The position numbers and the translations under genes were made by a program. From contig CAKSAC010000001.1 of assembly GCA_934434925.1 (NCBI GenBank), positions 62,001 through 126,000 on the forward strand: a DNA stretch of 64,000 nucleotides, read 5' to 3'. The notes beneath the pieces were generated by a model. It saw only the letters and a list, made by a program, of their open reading frames with translations. It was not told the origin of the DNA and searched no databases. Shown here piece by piece: positions 24,543 through 31,648 of the stretch. This DNA comes from an uncultured Eubacteriales bacterium (GTDB lineage Bacteria; Bacillota; Clostridia; Oscillospirales; CAG-272). Position 1 is the first letter of the stretch, and each line of letters starts with the position of its first letter.

Positions 24543-25150
24543 CAGCGCACACCTCCGAACCGCGAAAACGGCGCAACGCGGATCAAAACCTTTCCAACAA
24601 TATTGTCGGTGCTGATTTCGCCGAAATAGCGGCTGTCATAGGAGTTGTTGCGGTGATCACCCATGACAAAGACGCACCCGGGAGAAATCGTGACCGGGGC
24701 CATATTGTAAAACCTATCCGCGCCGTCACGGTATACATACTCCTCCTGAAGAAGGGAGCCGTCAATATACACATTGCCGCTTTTTATCTGCACCGTTTGT
24801 CCTTCCGTTGCGATGACGCGTTTGACAAGCGCCTCTTTCTTTTGCAGAGACGGAAAGCTATCCGTAATTTCGTCGGGGAGTTGTACCACGACGATATCCC
24901 CGCTCTTCGGGGAATAAAACAGGTCGGAAATAATCAGCCTTTCCCCGTCTTTCAACGTGTTCATCATCGATTGGCCCGAGACGACGGATTGACGGAAGAG
25001 AAAAAGATTGATAAACAGAAGAACGGCGAGGGTAACGGCCAGCACTTCAAAAACATCAAAAACGGTATTGGGGCGTTTTTTGCGTTTTTCCTTTGCCCGT
25101 TCGGCAATTTCGCGATCTATTTCTTCATAACTGAGCTGATGCTCATCCAT
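24542..25150 (-). CDS. lepB: Signal peptidase I
   Basis: A 202-residue type I signal peptidase with one membrane segment (about residues 34-54) and the catalytic domain outside. The nucleophile is Ser61 (SGQSMMNT) and the general base Lys110 (ALVKRVIA). GDHRNNSYDSRYFG near residue 175 is the conserved box D/E. It removes signal peptides from exported proteins such as the M23 peptidase at 30 kb. ATG at 25150 is preceded by GGAAGGAG; the in-frame extension upstream crosses the promoter. First gene of the lepB-thrC run. Confidence 0.95.
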   Translation of the reverse strand: MDEHQLSYEEIDREIAERAKEKRKKRPNTVFDVFEVLAVTLAVLLFINLFLFRQSVVSGQSMMNTLKDGERLIISDLFYSPKSGDIVVVQLPDEITDSFPSLQKKEALVKRVIATEGQTVQIKSGNVYIDGSLLQEEYVYRDGADRFYNMAPVTISPGCVFVMGDHRNNSYDSRYFGEISTDNIVGKVLIRVAPFSRFGGVR

Positions 25151-25224
25151 AAGCGAACTCCTTCCGGAAACGGCGGCCGGGGTAAAAACGGAATATACGG
25201 CCGCATAATAATTATAACAGAACA

Positions 25225-25253
25225 AGTATAACATATTTTTTCGGGTTTTACAA
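25225..25253 (-). promoter_or_regulatory. Promoter of the lepB-rbgA-rnhB-yraN-M19-thrC run
   Basis: On the minus strand TTGTAA (25253-25248) and TATACT (25230-25225) with 17 bases between. The expected start point is near 25218, about 70 bases before lepB. Confidence 0.65.
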
Positions 25254-25290
25254 TCTTTTTTGAAGAAAAGAGAAAAATTCGGAAAAGGGG

Positions 25291-25319
25291 TTGATTTTTC
25301 AAAAAAACTATGATAAAAT
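25291..25319 (+). promoter_or_regulatory. Promoter of rplS
   Basis: TTGATT at 25291-25296 and TAAAAT at 25314-25319, spacer 17, divergent from the lepB promoter. Confidence 0.7.
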
Positions 25320-25325
25320 ACACGG

Positions 25326-25408
25326 GATCGGGTAAAACCCCGGCGTAATCAGAGAACAGTCCGCTGCGATGCTCCGCAAGAATGTTCGATTTTTAAGGAG
25401 GAGCCAAA
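25326..25408 (+). promoter_or_regulatory. rplS leader, possible L19 autoregulatory element
   Basis: The roughly 83-base untranslated leader contains short G/C-rich pairing segments (for example CGGGTAAAACCCCG near 25329 and TGCGATGCTCCGCA near 25365). A leader motif for L19 autoregulation is known in Firmicutes. I cannot confirm that this matches it without a covariance-model search. Confidence 0.3.
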
Positions 25409-25750
25409 ATGGAAAAAATCCAGGCTTTTGTGAGTGAGCAGTTGAAACAGGATGTGCCGCAATTCAAGATCGGTGACGTTGTATGCGTTTACAACAAGAT
25501 CAAAGAAGGCACACGCGAGAGAGTCCAGCTTTTCGAGGGGACCGTCATTGCCAGACACGGCGGCGGAATCTCCGAGACATTTACCGTCCGCAGAATTTCC
25601 TACGGCGTAGGTCTTGAAAAGACTTTCCCGCTGCATTCCCCGAATGTTGAGAAGGTTCGTGTCGTCCGCGTCGGCAAAGTCCGCCGTGCGAAACTCTATT
25701 ACCTGCGCGACAAAGTCGGTAAGGATGCAAAGGTCAAAGAAAAGATCTGA
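25409..25750 (+). CDS. rplS: 50S ribosomal protein L19
   Basis: A 113-residue ribosomal protein at the subunit interface. Family hallmarks are GDVVCVYNKIKEGTRERVQLFEG (cited only by its ends GDVVCVY and VQLFEG), then TFTVRRISYGVGLEKTFPLHSP and KVRRAKLYYLRD. The length is standard. AAGGAGGAG lies seven or so bases before the ATG. It is monocistronic here, with its own promoter and terminator, while trmD and rimM, its usual upstream partners, are absent from the window. Confidence 0.97.
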   Translation: MEKIQAFVSEQLKQDVPQFKIGDVVCVYNKIKEGTRERVQLFEGTVIARHGGGISETFTVRRISYGVGLEKTFPLHSPNVEKVRVVRVGKVRRAKLYYLRDKVGKDAKVKEKI

Positions 25751-25755
25751 CCGAG

Positions 25756-25786
25756 AAAAGGACCGCCGGTTCGGGCGGTCCTTTTT
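25756..25786. terminator. Bidirectional terminator between rplS and hit
   Basis: AAAAGGACCGCC pairs with GGCGGTCCTTTT, with T-runs available on both strands for the convergent genes. Confidence 0.92.
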
Positions 25787-25804
25787 GACACATGACCGAG
25801 AGGG

Positions 25805-26143
25805 TCATCCCATGCTTTCGGGCAGTTTTTTTCCGCCGAGCAGGTGAAAATGGATATGCGGTACCGACTGGCAGCCATCTTTGCCGCAGTTGTTGATCAC
25901 ACGGTAACCGTTTTGCAGGCCGGCGGCCTTTGCGATCCGGGGGATGGCTTCAAAAACCGCGCTGACGATCCGGCTGTTTTCTGCCGTGATGTCATTTGCA
26001 GACATCAGATGCTGTTTGGGAACAATAAGAATGTGAACGGGCGCCTGCGGATTGATATCCCGGAAGGCGTAGACCCTCTCATCCTCATACACCTTGGCGG
26101 AAGGGATTTCTCCCGCGATGATTTTGCAGAAAAGGCATTCCAT
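25805..26143 (-). CDS. HIT family protein (histidine triad nucleotide-binding)
   Basis: A 112-residue HIT-superfamily hydrolase of the HinT type, acting on nucleoside phosphoramidates or similar. The N-terminus CLFCKIIAGEIPS and the triad HIHFHLLGGK near the C-terminus are diagnostic. ATG at 26143 follows GGAGG with good spacing; a longer in-frame reading has hydrophobic residues unlike the family. It is transcribed divergently from the U32 peptidase gene. Confidence 0.95.
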   Translation of the reverse strand: MECLFCKIIAGEIPSAKVYEDERVYAFRDINPQAPVHILIVPKQHLMSANDITAENSRIVSAVFEAIPRIAKAAGLQNGYRVINNCGKDGCQSVPHIHFHLLGGKKLPESMG

Positions 26144-26189
26144 ACCGTAAACCTCCGTATTTCTCTCCGCATCGGGAGAATTCTTATTC

Positions 26190-26218
26190 AGTATAGCACT
26201 TGCCGCCGGAAAAATCAA
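26190..26218 (-). promoter_or_regulatory. Promoter of hit
   Basis: On the minus strand TTGATT (26218-26213) and TATACT (26195-26190) with a 17-base spacer. It lies in the 100-base divergent gap with the U32 gene. Confidence 0.7.
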
Positions 26219-26243
26219 GACCGGCGCAAAGAAAGGCAAAACC

Positions 26244-27473
26244 ATGGCAGAACTTCTTTCTCCGGCCGGAACCCCCGAAAAAATGGCGGCAGCTTTTCGT
26301 TTCGGCGCGGACGCGGTCTATTTGGCCGGCCCGGCTTTCGGTATGCGGGCCGCGGCCGGAAATTTTACGGAAGACGAGATCTGCGCCGCTGTACGGGAAG
26401 CGGGAAAGAACGGAAAGAAAATCTACATCACCGTGAACACACAACCGCGGGACGAAGAGTATCCGGCGCTTTTGTCCTATCTCCGTACACTTCGCGCCTG
26501 CCCGCCGGACGGGTTGATTGTTGCCGACCTCGGGGTGCTGGCCACCGTGCGGAAAATCCTTCCGGACACGGAAATACACATTTCCACGCAAGCCAATATT
26601 CTTTCGGCCGCGACGGCGGAGGCTTATGCCGCGCTGGGGGCCGGACGGGTGGTGCTTTCGCGCGAGCTTTCCCTGAAAGAAATCAAAAAACTGCGCGAAA
26701 GACTTTCCAGGGAGGTCGAGCTGGAAGCCTTTGTTCACGGCGCGATGTGCGTATCGTACAGCGGCCGATGTTTGCTCTCCAACTACCTTTCGGGGCGAGA
26801 CGCGTGCCGGGGCGCATGTACGCAACCTTGCCGGTGGCATTATCGCGTCAGAAATATTTCGGCCGAACTGGAAGAAGAAAAACGGCCGGGGCAGATTCTT
26901 CCGGTATACGAAGAGGGAGGAGAAACCTTCTTCATGAGCAGCCGGGATCTTTGCATGATTGAATATATTCCGCAACTGCTGGATGCCGGGATCACATCTT
27001 TCAAGATTGAAGGCAGGATGAAAAGCGCTTATTATACGGCAGTCCTCAGCAATGCGTACAGGATGGCCATTGACGCGGCCGAGTCCGGAAAGCCATACGA
27101 CCCCGCCTGGCGGCGTGAAGCGGAAAGCGTCAGCCATCGACCCTATGACACCGGCTATTATTTTTCCTCGCCTCACGAAGACGCGAAAATATATAAAGAC
27201 GACGGATATCTGCGGGAAAAGACATATCTTGCGGAGGTGCTGTCTTATAATGAAATAACAGGGGAAGCGCTTTTTTTACAGCATAATAAAGTGACTCCCG
27301 GGATGCAGGCCGAGTTGCTTACCCCGGGAAAATGCGGACAGCGCTTTACCGTCGGGGCGCTCTTTTCGGAGGAAGGCGAACGGATGGAGTGCGTCAACCG
27401 ACCGAAAACGCGCTTTCGCTGTCATCTCCCGTTCCCGGCGGCGGCCGGCGACCTTTTGCGTGGCGCGGAATGA
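26244..27473 (+). CDS. U32 family peptidase (tRNA/rRNA hydroxylation-type)
   Basis: A 409-residue member of the U32 family. It begins with ELLSPAGTPEKMAAAFRFGADAVYL (ends cited: ELLSPAG, GADAVYL), has the family signature EAFVHGAMCVSYSGRCLLS near residue 165, and a Cys-rich stretch ACRGACTQPCRW shortly after, which probably binds an Fe-S cluster. Family members TrhP and RlhA hydroxylate tRNA or 23S rRNA using prephenate-derived substrates, so RNA hydroxylation is more likely than proteolysis. Which RNA is unknown. AAAGG lies upstream of the ATG; uppP follows. Confidence 0.9.
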   Translation: MAELLSPAGTPEKMAAAFRFGADAVYLAGPAFGMRAAAGNFTEDEICAAVREAGKNGKKIYITVNTQPRDEEYPALLSYLRTLRACPPDGLIVADLGVLATVRKILPDTEIHISTQANILSAATAEAYAALGAGRVVLSRELSLKEIKKLRERLSREVELEAFVHGAMCVSYSGRCLLSNYLSGRDACRGACTQPCRWHYRVRNISAELEEEKRPGQILPVYEEGGETFFMSSRDLCMIEYIPQLLDAGITSFKIEGRMKSAYYTAVLSNAYRMAIDAAESGKPYDPAWRREAESVSHRPYDTGYYFSSPHEDAKIYKDDGYLREKTYLAEVLSYNEITGEALFLQHNKVTPGMQAELLTPGKCGQRFTVGALFSEEGERMECVNRPKTRFRCHLPFPAAAGDLLRGAE

Positions 27474-27528
27474 TTTTCGGCGCCGGAGAACAGATAAATC
27501 TGCATAACGACAGTTTTCGGAGGAAACA

Positions 27529-28362
27529 ATGATGATTATTGAATATCTCAAAGCGCTTTTAATCGGAATCATCCAGGGAATTACCGAATGGCTTCCGATC
27601 AGCAGTACCGGTCACATGATTCTTTTTGACCGATTTTTTCATTTGGATACCAGCCCGGAATTCAAAGAGTTTTTCCTGGTTGTGATCCAGCTCGGCTCCA
27701 TTCTTGCCGTGTGCGTGCTTTTTTTTCACAAACTCAACCCATTCTCCGGCAAGAAAAGCACAGAAGAAAAACAGCAAACATGGCTTCTTTGGGCCAAGGT
27801 ACTGGTCGGCTGTTTGCCGGCGGCTCTGATTGGCCTGGCGTTGGACGACTGGTTTGAGGCGCATTTTTACAATTTTACGGTGGTTGCCGCGGCTTTGGTC
27901 GTATACGGGATCGCGTTCATCGTGATCGAACGGCGCAAGAAAAACAGCGTCGCATCGGTTGGGGATATCGAGAAACTGACTTTCCGCGATGCGCTTCTCA
28001 TCGGTTGCTTTCAAGTGCTTTCGCTGATCCCGGGAACTTCGCGTTCCGGCTCGACAATCCTCGGCGCGCTCCTGCTCGGAGTTTCCCGCACGGCGGCGGC
28101 GGAGTTTTCCTTTTTCATGGCATTGCCCGTCATGGCCGGGGCTTCGCTTCTGAAAGGCGCGAAATTCGTTGCTTCGGGGGCCGGTATCAGTACGACGGAG
28201 ATCGGGGTACTCATCATCGGACTTGTGACCGCGTTTCTCGTTTCTTTGGCGGCAATCCGCTTTTTGATGGATTTTGTGCGCCGGCACAGCTTTGAGGCGT
28301 TCGGTTGGTATCGGATTGCCCTCGGTTCTCTTGTTCTTCTGTACTGGGTCTGTACGCTCTGA
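27529..28362 (+). CDS. uppP: Undecaprenyl-diphosphatase
   Basis: A 277-residue integral membrane phosphatase (BacA/UppP) that recycles undecaprenyl pyrophosphate for cell-wall synthesis and confers background bacitracin tolerance. The two conserved motifs are GITEWLPISSTGHMIL near residue 17 and PGTSRSGSTI near residue 167. About eight hydrophobic segments are seen. Two adjacent ATGs (27529, 27532) follow GGAGG; either works. It is followed by a convergent terminator for the small membrane protein gene. Confidence 0.96.
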   Translation: MMIIEYLKALLIGIIQGITEWLPISSTGHMILFDRFFHLDTSPEFKEFFLVVIQLGSILAVCVLFFHKLNPFSGKKSTEEKQQTWLLWAKVLVGCLPAALIGLALDDWFEAHFYNFTVVAAALVVYGIAFIVIERRKKNSVASVGDIEKLTFRDALLIGCFQVLSLIPGTSRSGSTILGALLLGVSRTAAAEFSFFMALPVMAGASLLKGAKFVASGAGISTTEIGVLIIGLVTAFLVSLAAIRFLMDFVRRHSFEAFGWYRIALGSLVLLYWVCTL

Positions 28363-28388
28363 CAGCCGGACGGGGAAGGCCGGATAAC

Positions 28389-28413
28389 AAAAAAACGGCC
28401 GCTCATGCGGCCG
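28389..28413 (-). terminator. Terminator of the 62-residue membrane protein gene
   Basis: On the minus strand CGGCCGC and GCGGCCG form a seven-base-pair stem with a four-base loop and are followed by TTTTTTTG. It is oriented for the minus-strand gene ending at 28433. Confidence 0.9.
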
Positions 28414-28432
28414 GCGTATGCAAATGACGATC

Positions 28433-28621
28433 TTATGAAAAAATGTCACCGGCGGAGACTTCGTTATCCTGTCCGTCGGAAGGCTTGGTCGTGACGACTG
28501 CGGTCGTGGTTGCGTCCGGTGAAGACTTTTCCCGGCTGTTCAACACAAGACCCACGCAGATGAGCGCCACCACCAACAGAAAAGCAATCAAAATGATGGT
28601 AAACGGAGAAAGTTTTTTCAT
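28433..28621 (-). CDS. Small single-pass membrane protein, unknown function
   Basis: A 62-residue protein I do not recognise. After MKKLSPF there is one hydrophobic helix (about residues 8-28: TIILIAFLLVVALICVGLVL), then a short extracytoplasmic tail rich in Thr, Ser and acidic residues (TTTAVVTTKPSDGQ). AGAGGTG precedes the ATG at 28621; the in-frame reading further upstream starts beyond the transcription start. A perfect consensus promoter and a strong terminator bracket it, so it is a real, probably highly expressed monocistronic gene. Confidence 0.7.
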   Translation of the reverse strand: MKKLSPFTIILIAFLLVVALICVGLVLNSREKSSPDATTTAVVTTKPSDGQDNEVSAGDIFS

Positions 28622-28648
28622 TCGACACCTCTTTGTTCCGCCGTCGCT

Positions 28649-28678
28649 TTGCGCGGCAATCTGATTCATCTGTATTAT
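28649..28678 (+). promoter_or_regulatory. Promoter of ung
   Basis: TTGCGC at 28649-28654 and TATTAT at 28673-28678, spacer 18. Its -10 overlaps the -10 of the divergent consensus promoter, so the two may compete for polymerase. Confidence 0.5.
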
Positions 28679-28702
28679 ACATCAAAAGTATTGGCTTGTC
28701 AA
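28674..28702 (-). promoter_or_regulatory. Perfect consensus promoter of the 62-residue membrane protein
   Basis: On the minus strand TTGACA (28702-28697) and TATAAT (28679-28674) with exactly 17 bases between. The start point is near 28667, with a leader of about 46 bases. Confidence 0.88.
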
Positions 28703-28728
28703 GACAAAAGACAGGCGGGAGGAAGACT

Positions 28729-29412
28729 ATGCGTCTTGAAAACGACTGGGATATATATCTCGGAAAAGAATTTGATGCGGACTATTACCGATCATTGCGC
28801 GAATTTTTGAAAAGCGAATATGCGACCCGCCGGATATATCCCGATATGCATCACATCTTTACCGCTTTGCGGGAAACTCCGTTCGGCGCGGTCAAGGCGG
28901 TGATTCTCGGGCAGGACCCCTATCATGGAGCGGGGCAGGCGCACGGGCTTTGCTTTTCGGTGCAGGACGGAATTCCCATGCCGCCTTCGCTTGAAAATAT
29001 ATTCAAAGAACTTGAGAGAGACGTCGGGGTGAAAAAGCCCCCGACCGGAAACCTTCTTCCATGGGCGCGGGAGGGAGTTCTGTTGCTCAACACGACCTTG
29101 ACGGTACGGGAAGGAGCGCCCATGAGCCATGCAGGACACGGCTGGGAGAGATTCACCGACGCTGTGATCACTGCGTTGAACGAAAAGATCACGCCGGTCG
29201 TTTTTTTGCTCTGGGGGTCGTCCGCACGGTCAAAACGCACCTTGATCCGCAACCCGGAACACCTGATCCTCGAAACGGCGCACCCCAGCCCTCTCTCGGC
29301 GTATCGCGGCTTTTTCGGGTGTTGTCATTTCTCTCTTGCAAACAAATATTTACAGGAACACGGCATCCCTCCCATCAACTGGAACGCGGTGAACGAACCT
29401 CTTCAAAAATAA
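28729..29412 (+). CDS. ung: Uracil-DNA glycosylase (family 1)
   Basis: A 227-residue base-excision repair enzyme that removes uracil from DNA. The water-activating motif GQDPYHG lies at residues 61-67 (catalytic Asp63). Uracil recognition (NTTLTVREG) and the Leu-loop motif HPSPLSAYRGFFG near residue 185 are intact. ATG at 28729 follows GGGAGG; an in-frame upstream reading overlaps the divergent promoter and is not used. The terminator follows at once. Confidence 0.96.
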   Translation: MRLENDWDIYLGKEFDADYYRSLREFLKSEYATRRIYPDMHHIFTALRETPFGAVKAVILGQDPYHGAGQAHGLCFSVQDGIPMPPSLENIFKELERDVGVKKPPTGNLLPWAREGVLLLNTTLTVREGAPMSHAGHGWERFTDAVITALNEKITPVVFLLWGSSARSKRTLIRNPEHLILETAHPSPLSAYRGFFGCCHFSLANKYLQEHGIPPINWNAVNEPLQK

Positions 29413-29438
29413 AAGAGCCGACCGGCTCTTTTATTTTT
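29411..29438. terminator. Bidirectional terminator after ung
   Basis: AAAAGAGCC and GGCTCTTTT pair around a short loop and are followed by ATTTTT. The opposite gene ends at 29431 within its T-tract, so both genes can use it. Confidence 0.88.
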
Positions 29439-29916
29439 CGGTAAACATACTGGTGTATGCGGGCGGTTCCGTATCGGAAGCGTTTTTGCTTTTTTTGCTC
29501 CGGGGTCCCGGGCGGAAGAGCGTCCGCAGAAGAAGCGAAAGCCCTGCGATAACGGCGTAAGCAAAAACATAAAGAAGGATGCCGACAAGGTAGCCGTTGC
29601 TGCCGGTCATCTCGCTGCGTTTTTTCAGAATAATGAAAAAATATGCAACCCCGATGATAAGAAAATGCAGCCCCCACCGCGCCGCCGCCGGCAGAGAAGC
29701 GGCCAGGAATATTTCCTGCGCGTAGGCAATGACATAGGAAAAAAGAAGAATGGTCAGAAAAGAAGAGAAGTTCATGGCCGGTTCGCCTCTCCCGATGGCG
29801 GAAGCCGTCAGGCTCATCACCGTGAAAAAGAAGAGAAATACCGGAACGGCAATGACCGAGCCGCGCCGAAAACCTCTTAAAAGGAACGCAATCGCTTTAT
29901 TTTGTTTTTCCTGCAT
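29431..29916 (-). CDS. DUF3021-like four-helix membrane protein
   Basis: A 161-residue membrane protein with four predicted hydrophobic helices (about 25-45, 55-80, 85-105, 115-140). It starts with a basic segment ending FLLRGFRRGSVIAVPVFLF, reminiscent of DUF3021 proteins, and ends in a polar Lys/Ser-rich tail. DUF3021 genes often sit beside LytTR regulators, but none is here, so the assignment is tentative. ATG at 29916 follows AGGAGG. It is monocistronic with its own promoter. The function is unknown. Confidence 0.65.
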   Translation of the reverse strand: MQEKQNKAIAFLLRGFRRGSVIAVPVFLFFFTVMSLTASAIGRGEPAMNFSSFLTILLFSYVIAYAQEIFLAASLPAAARWGLHFLIIGVAYFFIILKKRSEMTGSNGYLVGILLYVFAYAVIAGLSLLLRTLFRPGPRSKKSKNASDTEPPAYTSMFTEK

Positions 29917-29940
29917 AATATACCTCCTGCGTACACGGAC

Positions 29941-29969
29941 AGTATAGCAGAAACCGTTCGATTTTGCAA
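29941..29969 (-). promoter_or_regulatory. Promoter of the DUF3021-like gene
   Basis: On the minus strand TTGCAA (29969-29964) and TATACT (29946-29941), spacer 17. Confidence 0.75.
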
Positions 29970-30007
29970 GCCTTTTTGCAATTCCGGCGATTCGGAGTTT
30001 TGCGGTT

Positions 30008-31009
30008 TTACGATTCCGGCGTTTCGGGAAGCAGATAACGGAAGGACGATACCCTTTCTTTTCCGTCCTCGCGGACGGCGGTGCGGGATCGATAGCGGCC
30101 GAGAAACCGGATGAGTTCATAACAATCGATCCATATCTGGTTTGTTCCGTCCTTTTGGGCAGGATCAAAGATGAGTTCTATGCCGAAGTGCAGATGCGGA
30201 ACATGGATATTGTTACTGTCTTCGCGGTCGCTGTAACCCGTCATGCCGAGATACCCGATGATTTCGCCCGCGGCAAGAATCTGCCCTTTATACAGGCCGG
30301 CATAAGGGTGGCCGCGCCGCAGATGCGCGTAGTAATAATAGCGCTTCCCGTCCAGGGAGCGGATGCCGATACGCCAGCCGCCGTAACGGTTCCAGCCAAG
30401 CTCCTCTACGATTCCGCCCTCGGTCGCTATAATCGGGGTGCCGATGCTGCCGAAAATATCATGCCCGAGGTGCGGTCGGCGGTATCCGAAATTTCTGGCC
30501 GCGCCGAAATCGTCATAATGCGTATAGGCGTATCCCGCCGCAATCGGAGAGAAAGCGCGCACGCCGTATGATTCTTCCCGGTAGGTCAGGCCGTCTTTTT
30601 CCCATTCTTTTGTGTAAGGGCCGAGAAAGCCCGAAAGCACCGCGTTATATACTTCCAGATAATATCTGTACAGCTTTTTGTTCCTGACGGTTTCTTCCGG
30701 CGTTTTTTCACGTAATTCCCGCAAAAGGGCGTTCAGGTGCGTTTTTTGATATTTGGAAAAATCCCCGCCGTACCGCTGACCGAGGCAGGCAAGCAATTCT
30801 ATCCAATTGACAGGGCGCTCCCCGGCGTGCGAGGCAATGTCGGCATCTGCCGCGTCGGAAAGGGCGGCGGCTGTAATCCCGAATTCCGCATAGCGGATGG
30901 TTTTTTTGTTTTTTGGGGTTTCTGCCGCAGATACGGGCATGGCCCCGGCCAGGAGGAAAAAAGCGGCAAAAAACAGAAAAACAAGCGTTTTGGCGGTCGT
31001 TTTTTTCAT
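30008..31009 (-). CDS. Secreted M23 family metallopeptidase
   Basis: A 333-residue exported peptidase of the LytM/M23 type, which cuts peptidoglycan cross-links. The signal peptide spans about residues 1-28 with a likely cut after PVSA. The M23 domain (about 175-280) has zinc ligands His180 and Asp184 (RPHLGHD) and the HLH pair at 272-274 (PHLHFG), so it should be active. The region 40-150 is helical and unassigned. The start at 31009 has the best spacing from GAGGTG among three close ATGs. It has no SH3 or LysM wall-binding domain. A role in cell-wall remodelling or sporulation is plausible. Confidence 0.88.
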   Translation of the reverse strand: MKKTTAKTLVFLFFAAFFLLAGAMPVSAAETPKNKKTIRYAEFGITAAALSDAADADIASHAGERPVNWIELLACLGQRYGGDFSKYQKTHLNALLRELREKTPEETVRNKKLYRYYLEVYNAVLSGFLGPYTKEWEKDGLTYREESYGVRAFSPIAAGYAYTHYDDFGAARNFGYRRPHLGHDIFGSIGTPIIATEGGIVEELGWNRYGGWRIGIRSLDGKRYYYYAHLRRGHPYAGLYKGQILAAGEIIGYLGMTGYSDREDSNNIHVPHLHFGIELIFDPAQKDGTNQIWIDCYELIRFLGRYRSRTAVREDGKERVSSFRYLLPETPES

Positions 31010-31099
31010 CATACACCTCATTTTTTTCAGTCTTTCCCGGTTCGGAACCGTCTATGCGGGGGAACGCAGGGAGAAAAGTAAAAAGATGGAGCTTTTTCA

Positions 31100-31128
31100 T
31101 TGACTTTCCCCGGCATGCGTTATATAAT
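31100..31128 (+). promoter_or_regulatory. Promoter of the nusB-dnaE operon
   Basis: TTGACT at 31100-31105 and TATAAT at 31123-31128, spacer 17. The start point near 31135 gives a leader of about 90 bases with the hairpin described at 31191-31229. Confidence 0.8.
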
Positions 31129-31190
31129 ATACTTGAAATACTAATATATATTCAATCCCGGCGGATACCGGATCCAAAACCAAAAAGTTA

Positions 31191-31229
31191 AAGGAAGGCT
31201 CGCGCGGCCGCGAGATGCAAGAAGTATGA
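31191..31229 (+). promoter_or_regulatory. nusB translation-initiation region with hairpin and four-codon upstream ORF
   Basis: AAGGAAGG (31191-31198) is followed directly by the perfect hairpin CTCGCG-CGGC-CGCGAG (31199-31214), then ATG CAA GAA GTA TGA (31215-31229), whose stop overlaps the nusB ATG (31226). If the hairpin folds, the binding site comes to about 11 bases from nusB. This may couple or limit NusB synthesis. Confidence 0.45.
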
Positions 31230-31648
31230 ACAGACACCAGGCACGGGAATTGGCTTTTTTCCTGCTCTTTGAACATGAGTTTGATAAGGGAAGAAGTGCG
31301 GACGAAATTTATGAAACGGCAAAAGAACTGCGGGAAGATGTCCCGGAAGACGAATACGTGCGGGGCGTGCTTTCCGGCGTTTTGGAAAACGAAGAACCGA
31401 TCGAAGCGCTGATTGCAGAAAACGCAAAAGGATGGAGCCTCCGCCGGATCAGCAAGGTCTCGCTGGCGGCCCTGAAACTCTCGGCCTATGAAATGCTGTA
31501 TCGTCCGGATATCCCGATCCGCGTATCGCTGAACGAGGCGGTGGAGCTTGTGAAAAAATATGATGAAGAGCGTGCCCGTGCGTTTGTGAACGGTATCCTC
31601 AACACAATCGCCGGGATTGCCGCGCAGGACCGCCCCGATGAAGAATGA
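31226..31648 (+). CDS. nusB: Transcription antitermination factor NusB
   Basis: A 140-residue all-helical RNA-binding protein that, with NusE (S10), supports antitermination of rRNA operons. It begins RHQARELAFFLLFEHEFD, matching the NusB family, and has the conserved ISKVSLAALKLSAYEMLYRPDIPIRVSLNEAVELVKKY region in the second half (ends cited). It is the first gene of a dense operon that runs to dnaE. Its last 11 bases overlap the M22 paralogue gene. Confidence 0.94.
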   Translation: MNRHQARELAFFLLFEHEFDKGRSADEIYETAKELREDVPEDEYVRGVLSGVLENEEPIEALIAENAKGWSLRRISKVSLAALKLSAYEMLYRPDIPIRVSLNEAVELVKKYDEERARAFVNGILNTIAGIAAQDRPDEE

